Source: Rhodospirillaceae bacterium
Lineage (GTDB): Bacteria > Pseudomonadota > Alphaproteobacteria > Rhodospirillales > Rhodospirillaceae
Length of the DNA stretch: 47,887 nucleotides
Assembly (NCBI GenBank): GCA_018666155.1
Contig: JABJAH010000031.1
Coordinates: 1 to 47,887, forward strand
Direction: 5' to 3'
Shown here: positions 8,524 to 15,922 of the stretch, in pieces
Layout of the letters: every line of letters starts with the position of its first letter
Numbering within the stretch: position 1 is the first letter of the stretch
Notes under the pieces: generated by a model
Told to the model about the DNA's origin: nothing
The model's database searches: none
The model's input: the letters and a program-made list of their open reading frames with translations, nothing else
Translations under genes and position numbers: made by a program

Positions 8524-9012
8524 TTAGCCCTTTTCGTTAACTTTCGCGATCACTGCATCTAATGCCCGCAACAGTTGGCTTCCCGGCTTGCCGCCGTCGC
8601 CTTCCATCCGTTCTTGTATGATCAGCCGGAGCGTATCGATGTGGACTTTAACGACCTGTAACTGGGCCGTGTTGAGGTTGCCTTCTATGCCTTCCATAAA
8701 CTTGCACAGTTGGTTTCCCACCGCCGTCATCAACGGATAACCGAAGCTTCCACCCTGCCCTTTGATGTCGTGGGCAAATCCGTACATCTCTTCACGCGCC
8801 TCGTCTGCAGTTGACGGATTAGCCGCCGCTTTCTCATAGGCCCCTTGAAGATTGGCGATGTCATCCTTAACCCAACCGAGATATTCCTCGGCCATTTCAC
8901 CGATCGCCGCTTCAGCGTCTTGTAGGGCGATAATATCGACAGCCGAGGCGTCGGCTGCAATTTTGCTCTTTAGGCTATTTGGCGGATAGATGTACTCGGG
9001 TTCTTGAGCCAT
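8524..9012 (-). CDS. Hpt-domain phosphotransfer protein (orphan)
   Basis: A 162-residue protein, helical throughout by composition. It has the histidine phosphotransfer signature FAHDIKGQGGSFGYPLM, in which the His of AHDIKG is the predicted phosphorylated residue. Hpt proteins relay phosphate between response-regulator receiver domains. No histidine kinase or response regulator is nearby, so its partners are encoded elsewhere. The ATG at 9010-9012 with an AAAGAG ribosome site is preferred over an in-frame TTG at 9051. The gene is convergent with the GH114-like gene, 14 bases apart. Confidence 0.8.
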   Translation of the reverse strand: MAQEPEYIYPPNSLKSKIAADASAVDIIALQDAEAAIGEMAEEYLGWVKDDIANLQGAYEKAAANPSTADEAREEMYGFAHDIKGQGGSFGYPLMTAVGNQLCKFMEGIEGNLNTAQLQVVKVHIDTLRLIIQERMEGDGGKPGSQLLRALDAVIAKVNEKG

Positions 9013-9130
9013 ACGGAGGTCTCTTTCGGATCGATATAAACGGCGATGCAACTATTCGTTTAGAGAGGTGCACTTTAGTCCCACCCGGCCGATTTCCCAA
9101 GTTATTCAGTGTTTGAGATCGCCAATCCCG

Positions 9131-10528
9131 CTAAAGCAGGAAAACCGCCGCTAAGGCCAAAAACGTGAAAAATCCTATGACATCGGTCACGGTGGTCAGA
9201 AACACCGTCGATGATGTTGCCGGGTCAATGTCCAACTTATCCAAGGCAATGGGGATTGTGATCCCGGCCAGCCCAGCAACGACGAGATTGATCAGCATCG
9301 CCGCGGCGATAACAAGACCGAGACCGAGGTCCTGAAACCACACGTAGGCAACCACTCCGGCCACGACGGCGAAAAGTAGCCCATTGATCAAGCCGGCCAG
9401 CATCTCTTTGCCGATAATCCGGGTCGCGTTACTCGAATCGAGATCTTTGGTCGCGAGACTGCGGACAGCAACAGTCAAAGTCTGTGTCCCGGCATTTCCG
9501 CCCATGGAGGCGACAATCGGCATAAGAACGGCCAACGCGACAAGCTTCTCAATCGTAGGCTGGAACAGGCCGATGACGATTGAAGCGCCGACTGCCGTCA
9601 TCATGTTGAGAATTAACCAGCTCATACGACCGCGGACGGTTTCAATAACCGCACTGTACAAATTGGTATCACCGACGCCGGCTAGCTTAAAAATATCTTC
9701 CTGTGCTTCTTCTTCGATAACATCGACGATGTCATCAATTGTGATTTGCCCGATCAATCGCCCCGACCGTTCAACAACAGGAGCGGTCACCAAGTCCCGT
9801 TGTCGGAAAAGATAAGCAACGTCTTCCCGGTCCATGTCGGGGGAAATGACGTCCATGTCGGGGTTGACGATATCCCTCATGCGGACCGGACGTTTGGATC
9901 GAACGAGCCGGTTTAGCTCGACCAAGCCGACGGGCCGGTGTCGCGGATCAACGACAAATACGACGTAAAAGTCATCGGGTAATTTGCGCGCGACGCGCAG
10001 GTAATCAATTGTCTCACCGACAGTCCAATAATCGGGAACAGCGACAAGTTCGCGCTGAATCAAACGACCAGCTGTTTCCTCTCCATACTCTAGGCTTGCC
10101 TCGATCTGCATGCGGTCAGCCGCAGGCAATTGCTCGAATACGGCCGTACGCTCGCCGGGCTCTAATAGTCCGGCAATATATACAGCCTCGTCAGAATCCA
10201 ATTGCGTTAAGGCTGAGGCAAAATCCTCGAATCCCATGGCGCGCATGACGGTGTCCCGTACGGATTCATCTAGCTCTGGAAGAACCTCGGGGTTGAATTG
10301 ATCCTTCAGCGTCTCGACAAGCTGGCCACATTGCTTGGGCTCAAGGTGCTCGAGCAAATCGGCGAGATCGGCGGGATGAAGCCCGGCGACAAGTTTCCGA
10401 ACACGTTCATTTTTCTTACTGAAAAGCGCGTCTTCTACTTCATCAACGAACGCGGGATGAAGGCCGAAGGTCTCATCCAAGGAATCGGGGTCTTGGTTTA
10501 CACTCGTGTGATAGACGGTTTGGACCAT
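9131..10528 (-). CDS. mgtE: Magnesium transporter MgtE
   Basis: A 465-residue Mg2+ channel/transporter of the inner membrane. An N-terminal superhelical MgtE_N domain (DLADLLEHLEP, LLEPGERTAVFEQLP) is followed by a CBS-domain pair (about 140-260) that senses Mg2+. About five membrane helices follow from residue 290, including the pore-region motif SMGGNAGTQTLTV. Length matches the family. The upstream gap is only about 90 bases, too short for a typical M-box riboswitch, so control is probably protein-level. The linker between the CBS domains carries a short duplicated segment. Confidence 0.95.
   Translation of the reverse strand: MVQTVYHTSVNQDPDSLDETFGLHPAFVDEVEDALFSKKNERVRKLVAGLHPADLADLLEHLEPKQCGQLVETLKDQFNPEVLPELDESVRDTVMRAMGFEDFASALTQLDSDEAVYIAGLLEPGERTAVFEQLPAADRMQIEASLEYGEETAGRLIQRELVAVPDYWTVGETIDYLRVARKLPDDFYVVFVVDPRHRPVGLVELNRLVRSKRPVRMRDIVNPDMDVISPDMDREDVAYLFRQRDLVTAPVVERSGRLIGQITIDDIVDVIEEEAQEDIFKLAGVGDTNLYSAVIETVRGRMSWLILNMMTAVGASIVIGLFQPTIEKLVALAVLMPIVASMGGNAGTQTLTVAVRSLATKDLDSSNATRIIGKEMLAGLINGLLFAVVAGVVAYVWFQDLGLGLVIAAAMLINLVVAGLAGITIPIALDKLDIDPATSSTVFLTTVTDVIGFFTFLALAAVFLL
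9830..9863. repeat. 21-base-period duplication inside mgtE
   Basis: GTCCATGTCGGGG occurs at 9830-9842 and again at 9851-9863. In the protein it gives a repeated PDMD unit (NPDMDVISPDMDRED) between the CBS domains. It may be a recent in-frame micro-duplication, or convergence to an acidic metal-binding loop. Confidence 0.5.
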
Positions 10529-10616
10529 GGAACACCCCCGCGCCCAACATGGCGCTCGTCGTTATGTCAGCTTCATAGAGTCAGCGATGCCAAGTCGAAG
10601 CTACTAAACTCAAGCC

Positions 10617-11063
10617 CTACTGGTCGTTTAGAATATAGAGCACGATGAGGTGCCCATCGGGATCGATGAACGCCGTCTCACGACCTTTAGAATTACCCTC
10701 TTGATCGGGCAAATGCTGAGGTGGAACAACCTCTAGCCCAGCCGCTGCAATTTTCTCAATGACCTCATCAAACGCCGGGCAATTAATAACGGCAGCGACC
10801 ATGCGTGGAACCGGCATTGGCGGAAGATCGATACCCGTTACTTCCGTCAGCGCAAGGGTCCGCTCCTGACTCGCAGTGTTGAGAGTGGCGAACCGAAGCT
10901 TGGCTTCCTTAGGGAATGTGAACACCGGATAGGAGTATGAATCCTCTTTGGAGTCCTTTTGGTAATCGACGGTAAATCCAAGAATATCCCTATAGATCGT
11001 CAGAGACCGCTCGAGGTCGGCGACACACAGATTGATCCGTTTGAAAGTGGGAGAATTGGCCAT
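10617..11063 (-). CDS. VOC-superfamily (glyoxalase/dioxygenase fold) protein
   Basis: A 148-residue protein built as two beta-alpha-beta-beta-beta modules. It begins FKRINLCVADLERSLTIYRDILGF and ends with ETAFIDPDGHLIVLYI, the usual vicinal-oxygen-chelate layout. VOC proteins bind a divalent metal and act as glyoxalases, extradiol dioxygenases, epimerases or resistance proteins. The sequence does not say which this is. No signal peptide. AGGAG lies eight bases before the ATG. It is divergent from the secreted NmrA-like genes, with a 175-base gap. Confidence 0.8.
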   Translation of the reverse strand: MANSPTFKRINLCVADLERSLTIYRDILGFTVDYQKDSKEDSYSYPVFTFPKEAKLRFATLNTASQERTLALTEVTGIDLPPMPVPRMVAAVINCPAFDEVIEKIAAAGLEVVPPQHLPDQEGNSKGRETAFIDPDGHLIVLYILNDQ

Positions 11064-11238
11064 AACGCGTACTCCTAAAGGGGTCTGAATCCAGCTAAAA
11101 ACCTGCTTGGTTGTGCCTTAGGGCGGGTGCCAGCGCAAGCGAAACAACGGCTAAGACTGGGCCGATCCCCACTATGAGAGGCTACGGGACCGATGATAGG
11201 CTGGCCACACGTTGAAAAAAATCTAGGAGCGCGCTGCC

Positions 11239-11976
11239 ATGACGACTTTTCCTCGTGTCCTCATCATTCTTTCCACGCTGCTGCTGTCAGGTGGACAAGC
11301 CTTAGCAGACGGCATTCTGGTGCTCGGTGCCACCGGCCAGCTCGGCGCAAGGGTTGTAAAGTTGCTCATCGATCAAAGTGAGGACGTGACCGTACTGGTA
11401 CGAGCATCCTCAGATCGCAGCCGGCTCGATGAGCTAGAGGTCGAATACGTCATTGGCGATATGATGGATGAGAGCAGCATCAATGCAGCCTTTAAAGGCC
11501 GATCCTACCGAGCTGTCATCAACACAGCCCGCGCACCAACTGAGCTCCAGAATTTTTACAGGCTGAGCAGTACCTATATCGCTAATGCAGCCAGGATGAG
11601 TGGTGTGAAACAGATCATTCACCATGGCGCTGTGGGAGCGGGATCGAACATGGCGCTGCACCCCGATGTGCCCTGGGCGCGGGTGCCGAACCTCCTCCCT
11701 CGCATGATGGATCATGGTGTGGCCGAGGAAGTCTTTTTCTCCTCCGGCATTCCCACCACGATCATCCGCAATAGCCGGGTCTGGCCTGACGACACAGAAC
11801 CCTCAGGCAACGCGGTCATGACCGAAGATCGAACAGTCATGACACCAATTACCCGCGCTGACTTAGCGCGCTTTACGATGGAGTGTCTGGATAACGACGC
11901 GTGCTACGGTAAAGTTTATCACAACCAAGATGATAGCCTGACTTGGCCTCCGCCGAGTTTTGGTGAAGGAGAATAA
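11239..11976 (+). CDS. Exported NAD(P)-binding NmrA/SDR-like protein, copy 1
   Basis: A 245-residue protein that begins with a signal peptide (hydrophobic residues about 7-19, probable cut after ALA). The Rossmann motif VLGATGQLGARVV follows directly, as in NmrA-like/atypical SDR proteins. ADLARF and a QDD-containing tail match the neighbouring copy. Its only two cysteines form C-x5-C (CLDNDAC). A signal peptide in front of a dinucleotide-binding fold is unusual, because NAD(P) is mainly cytoplasmic. Start: ATG with AGGAG nine bases upstream. It is followed two bases later by a paralogue. Function unknown; redox or stress role is inference. Confidence 0.8.
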   Translation: MTTFPRVLIILSTLLLSGGQALADGILVLGATGQLGARVVKLLIDQSEDVTVLVRASSDRSRLDELEVEYVIGDMMDESSINAAFKGRSYRAVINTARAPTELQNFYRLSSTYIANAARMSGVKQIIHHGAVGAGSNMALHPDVPWARVPNLLPRMMDHGVAEEVFFSSGIPTTIIRNSRVWPDDTEPSGNAVMTEDRTVMTPITRADLARFTMECLDNDACYGKVYHNQDDSLTWPPPSFGEGE

Positions 11977-11978
11977 GT

Positions 11979-12725
11979 GTGACGAGACTGTTCAAATTAG
12001 CGCTTGCTGCGGCGGGCATCCTGTTAACGGCCGCGGCCGCTCAAGCAGAGGGTGTGATGGTGTTTGGTGCGAGCGGACAGCTGGGCGCGCCGCATGTACG
12101 AATTCTTGTTGAAAGCGGTGAAACCGTGACGGCTTTCGTTCGACCGACATCTGAACGCAAGCGACTGACTGGGTTGGACATTCAATACGCCATTGGAGAC
12201 CTCACCGATGCAGAGTCTGTGCTGGCGGCCATGACCGAGTTTAAGCCGCGCGTGGTGATCGACACCTCTGCCCGCCGTGGCGGAATGTTGACCCGTGAGC
12301 AACCGTTCTATGCCCAAGCCATGCGCAACATCGTCGACGCTGCCAAGGCGACAGGCGTTGAGCAGATCATTATTCATAGTTCGGTCGGTGTGCGGGGCAG
12401 CGCTGCAAAATTGCTGCGAGAACAATTTGGCTATGACACCGAAAGTCAAAACATTCGCGACAAAGGCGAAGCTGAAATTTATCTCGAGAACAGCGGCATC
12501 GGATACACCATCATTCGCAATGGCTTGCTGGAATTCGAGCCAGCAGCACCCACAGGGAATGGTTACCTCATCGACGACATGAACGCGTTCGGTCGCATCA
12601 CCCGGACCGACTTAGCAGCTGTATCTCTTGGGTGTATGGATAACGCGGACTGCCTCGGCAAAATCTATCATGCCCAGGACGACAGCCTTGTCGGCCCCAG
12701 ACCTGGCGGCGAGGAAGGCGAATAG
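11979..12725 (+). CDS. Exported NAD(P)-binding NmrA/SDR-like protein, copy 2
   Basis: A 248-residue paralogue of the preceding gene. It has an N-terminal signal peptide (cut probably after AQA), then VFGASGQLGAPHV as the Rossmann glycine motif. It shares YAIGDL, IIRNG, RTDLAAVSLGCMDNADC and a tail containing YHAQDDSL with copy 1. Again the only two cysteines are a C-x5-C pair. The start is GTG, with AAGGAG just upstream inside the end of the previous gene; the gap is two bases, so the pair is co-translated. Tandem duplication followed by divergence is the simplest origin. Confidence 0.8.
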   Translation: MTRLFKLALAAAGILLTAAAAQAEGVMVFGASGQLGAPHVRILVESGETVTAFVRPTSERKRLTGLDIQYAIGDLTDAESVLAAMTEFKPRVVIDTSARRGGMLTREQPFYAQAMRNIVDAAKATGVEQIIIHSSVGVRGSAAKLLREQFGYDTESQNIRDKGEAEIYLENSGIGYTIIRNGLLEFEPAAPTGNGYLIDDMNAFGRITRTDLAAVSLGCMDNADCLGKIYHAQDDSLVGPRPGGEEGE

Positions 12726-12741
12726 ACGGGCCTCTGCCCGG

Positions 12742-13689
12742 TTAGTTGCCCGTGATGATGTACATCCGCACCGTCTGAGCATTGAGCGGCGCCCAGGCTT
12801 CAAAGCCGCGCCAGTGGCCATATGTTGGTCTTAGCTCGTCAATAGCGCGAGCGATGACGGCATCGGTATAGCGCTCGCCTTGCGCAATCACATCCTCGAC
12901 TGACTCTGACGGCGGCTCAACAGTCTCAGCCTCGGCTTTGATCAACGCCCGTTCCATATCGAGGAAGTAATTGAGGTAGTTGTCGATCCACACGCCTGGC
13001 CCCGGCCCGCTGTGGCCACCGAGCACCCAGTCGACATCAAGCGCGGCGGCACCGCGCAACGACGCGATATACCCTTGGACGTTGGTATCGGGCAGCGTGC
13101 GATAAGGCACGATACCGATCTCGAGGGTATCGACGAATACCAGCATTGAGCCCAACCCAGTTTCAAACGACAAGGCGATGTTGGAATCGCCGTGGTTGGG
13201 GCCAAAATAATGCACCCCAACCGTGCGGCCGGAAATGTTGATGCTATCGCCGTTATCGACCAGCACATCAGGCTTGGGAATATCAGGGTCACCGCGCCGC
13301 TCGAGGGATGCCAACGTGCCTGGGTGCGCGTAAATTTCGGCATCGGGCGACAACACATCTGCGCCGACGATATGGTCGCGATGATCGTGGCTATAGACGA
13401 TCTTGGTGATCGGCGCATCGGTGACGGACGCAATGGCCGCGCGATACAACGAAGCAACATCGCGGCTAACAGGATCAACCGCCAACACTGCATCGTCGCC
13501 GACGACGAACGGGCTGACGTAAAACCCGGGCCACCAGCGAAAAAGATAAACCCCCTCACCCACGTCTTCGACAGACCAGCTGTTGTCGTCGCTGCGCGCG
13601 ACTTCCTTCGCCATGTACTGTTGGGCATCAGCGATGCTCGACGCCACAACACATAGCAGGGCAACTAGACTCAACCGGATACTGTTCAT
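12742..13689 (-). CDS. Secreted metallo-beta-lactamase-fold hydrolase
   Basis: A 315-residue protein with a Sec signal peptide (MNSIRLSLVALLCVVASS, cut near ADA). The metallo-beta-lactamase fold follows. The zinc motif HxHxDH is present as HDHRDH (in YSHDHRDHIVGAD), with further candidate ligands in FGPNHGDSN, FVDTLEI and GGHSGPG. The superfamily covers lactamases, lactonases, sulfatases and glyoxalase II types; the substrate here is unclear. The start at 13687-13689 is chosen because ATGA overlaps the stop of the upstream F420-reductase-like gene and leads straight into the signal peptide. Confidence 0.85.
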   Translation of the reverse strand: MNSIRLSLVALLCVVASSIADAQQYMAKEVARSDDNSWSVEDVGEGVYLFRWWPGFYVSPFVVGDDAVLAVDPVSRDVASLYRAAIASVTDAPITKIVYSHDHRDHIVGADVLSPDAEIYAHPGTLASLERRGDPDIPKPDVLVDNGDSINISGRTVGVHYFGPNHGDSNIALSFETGLGSMLVFVDTLEIGIVPYRTLPDTNVQGYIASLRGAAALDVDWVLGGHSGPGPGVWIDNYLNYFLDMERALIKAEAETVEPPSESVEDVIAQGERYTDAVIARAIDELRPTYGHWRGFEAWAPLNAQTVRMYIITGN

Positions 13690-14447
13690 TTTGCGAGCCT
13701 CACACCGGTTGCTCCTAATGGTGCTGTCCCTGTTACGAAGTAGAACTCGTAAGCGTCTTCCCAACGATCTTGTAAATAGGGGACCATATGAAGTGTCGAC
13801 ATATGTTCCAGTGCACGGGAAAACCTTAAGGGCCCCGCATCAAATGGCTCCATTCCAATGGACTCGACCACCGCTGCAACTCGCGCCTTGGCCTCAGCAT
13901 CGTTGCTAGCCAACGGGATCGTGACTAACCCCTTTGCAATACTCGGGTCCGCGATGATGTGATAGCTGACCGTGTTAAAGGTCTTCACAACCGTCGCGCC
14001 GGTCGCCCAGGATTGGATTAACTCTCCAGCCGACGTATCAACAGCCACTTCAAGAAGACCATCGTCACCCATCTTCGACGCATTGACCATGTCCATGATT
14101 AGCTTTCCAGACCACGGCCCGCTCGACGCCACAAATTCTTCCGTTGCAAACCAGGGAATGGCGAGCAGAACCAAATCAGCGGATTGAACAGCCTGACGCT
14201 GTGAAACTGCTTTCGCACCTGGTGACCGGCCTAACAACTCTCGCATTTTTTCGGATGAAGGGTCTCGGGTTCCGTAGATCACCGTGTGACCGACGGCAGC
14301 GAGACGTGGGCCAGCGGCGGCGCCCATACGTCCGGTGCCGATTACGGCTATTATCTCCTTGCCCGACGCTACCTCAGCCCTTGCCCCATGGTGGATAAAT
14401 AAACTCGATATAAGAACCACTGACAGACATAGCGATCTAAATAACAC
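13686..14447 (-). CDS. Exported NADP/F420-reductase-like Rossmann protein
   Basis: A 253-residue protein with an N-terminal hydrophobic signal peptide (cut probably after ARA). It is followed by IAVIGTGRMGAAAG and VIYGTRDP, the start of the NADP oxidoreductase/coenzyme F420-dependent family. LVLLAIPWFA and VVKTFNTV match the same family. These enzymes use NADP(H) in the cytoplasm, so a secreted version is odd. Start GTG at 14445-14447 with TAGGAG six bases before it. The stop overlaps the metallo-beta-lactamase start, so the two are probably made together. Confidence 0.8.
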   Translation of the reverse strand: MLFRSLCLSVVLISSLFIHHGARAEVASGKEIIAVIGTGRMGAAAGPRLAAVGHTVIYGTRDPSSEKMRELLGRSPGAKAVSQRQAVQSADLVLLAIPWFATEEFVASSGPWSGKLIMDMVNASKMGDDGLLEVAVDTSAGELIQSWATGATVVKTFNTVSYHIIADPSIAKGLVTIPLASNDAEAKARVAAVVESIGMEPFDAGPLRFSRALEHMSTLHMVPYLQDRWEDAYEFYFVTGTAPLGATGVRLAK

Positions 14448-14653
14448 GGGTCGCTCCTATTGCTAGTTGACGGTATGAAATACAGGGCCCCTTAAAACGG
14501 CGCAATCGCAGCTGGTGATCAGCAATTGGTTTGCTTGACGAACTTAGCGTCATCGGATGCTACACTACCGTGAAATATACTCGAGGACCTGATAGAAAAT
14601 GCTAATCAAGAGCCAAACCAACCCATGCGCGAAAAGTTAGCCGTAAACAGGAC

Positions 14654-15879
14654 ATGACAGCAGACACTTTAATCAAACAGGGCCAAAGCGAATTTTATAC
14701 GGGCGACCTCCAGTCCGCTTTGTCGACTTTCGAACAAGCCAAGAAAATCTCTCCGCAACACTATAAAGCGTGGTTGTTTTGCGGATTTACGTGCCTCTCG
14801 CTCGGCCGCTTCGAAGACGCCTTAAGCAACTTGCAGACTGCCCACCCTCTCAATCCAACGGACCCGGCTCTCCACGATTATCTCGGGCGGTGTTGGATGG
14901 CCCTTGGAGATGATGACAAAGCGCTCTTTCATTTCGAGGAATCGGCGAGGCTTCGCCCCCTAGCTGTTTCCGCAGAACAGGATGCATTAACAGTCCCGAC
15001 GTTCAGGTTTAGGCACAATCTCGACCAAATGAGTGCCTTGGACGAAAGACAGAAACTCGGGGCTGACGCCAGCGCCTGCCTCAACGCGTTTAAGGCCGTC
15101 TGGTCTGAGTCCGATGGCGTGGCGCAAACGGTTTCCGTTACACAGCAGTCGGAGCATTTCGAACCCGTCGCGTTTTCTACCGCAATCGTGTCCATATCGA
15201 ACCTGGGTCGACGGTTCCCGGCGGTGCACTCAATACCGATTTAGATGGTGAGGCCTTAACGGCACGTTATCAGAGTAAGGACCCGCAGATCCTCGTCATT
15301 GACGATTTTCTGTCACCAGACGCCCTCCAAGCGCTACGGGACTACTGCACCTATTCAACCATATGGCACCAGGATGCACCCAGCGGGTATCTCGCATCAA
15401 CGCTGCCCGAAAACTTCGCCTGTCCGCTGATTTTCCAAATCTCCCACGAACTCGCGCACCTTTTGCCGGGCGTTATAAAAACTAATCGGTTGGCCTATGC
15501 CTGGGGATTTAAATATGACAGCACGCTAAGCGGCGTCCCGGTGCATGCCGACGACGCGGTGGTTAACGTCAATTTCTGGGTGACAAGTGACGACGCGAAC
15601 CGTTCGCCGGACACAGGCGGCCTTATCGTCTGGGACAAAAAGCCTCCGGCCGAGTGGACCTACGAAGACTACAACAATACGAAAAGTGTCGAAGGAATTC
15701 GGGAGTTCCTCCAGACCCAGGGCGCCAACGGCATCCGCATCCCTCATCGGGCCAACCGGGTTGTGATTTTTGATTCCGACCTTTTTCACGAGACCGACGA
15801 TATCGATTTCAAAGATGACTATCTGTCACGACGCGTCAACGTCACCCTGTTGTATGGCACTTGCAGGGCGAGCCGTTAG
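14654..15879 (+). pseudogene. TPR protein with C-terminal 2OG-Fe(II)-oxygenase-like domain, frameshifted
   Basis: The first frame (14654-15244) gives three tetratricopeptide repeats (about residues 4-105) and then stops. The -1 frame, open from 15109 to 15879, continues with VIDDFLSPDALQALRDYC, a putative iron-binding HxD in PVHADDAVVNVNFW, GGLIVWDK, a distal His in DLFHETD, and RRVNVTLLYG. Together they would make one protein of about 408 residues: TPR plus a 2OG-oxygenase-like domain. The switch fits a lost T in the TTTT run at 15173-15176; restoring it joins the frames as AFFYRN. Whether this is a real mutation, an assembly error or a slippery site cannot be told here. Start ATG 14654 has AGGA upstream. 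Confidence 0.65.
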
Positions 15880-15922
15880 CGCACGTTATACCTGCGCCTC
15901 TAACAAACCAACGAGGGCAGCC

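Noticed and set aside
9384..9815. 143-codon open frame on the plus strand opposite mgtE
   Set aside because: It is fully antisense to a clear MgtE and its translation resembles no protein. It is a frame shadow.
10529..10616. Possible M-box magnesium riboswitch before mgtE
   Set aside because: The gap of about 88 bases is too short for a full M-box, and no conserved helices were seen.
13192..13656. 154-codon open frame opposite the metallo-beta-lactamase gene
   Set aside because: The opposite strand carries the intact zinc motif and signal peptide; the plus-strand frame has no domain.
15165..15185. Programmed -1 frameshifting in the TPR-oxygenase gene
   Set aside because: There is a short T-run but no full slippery heptamer or clear downstream pseudoknot, so a mutation or assembly error is simpler.
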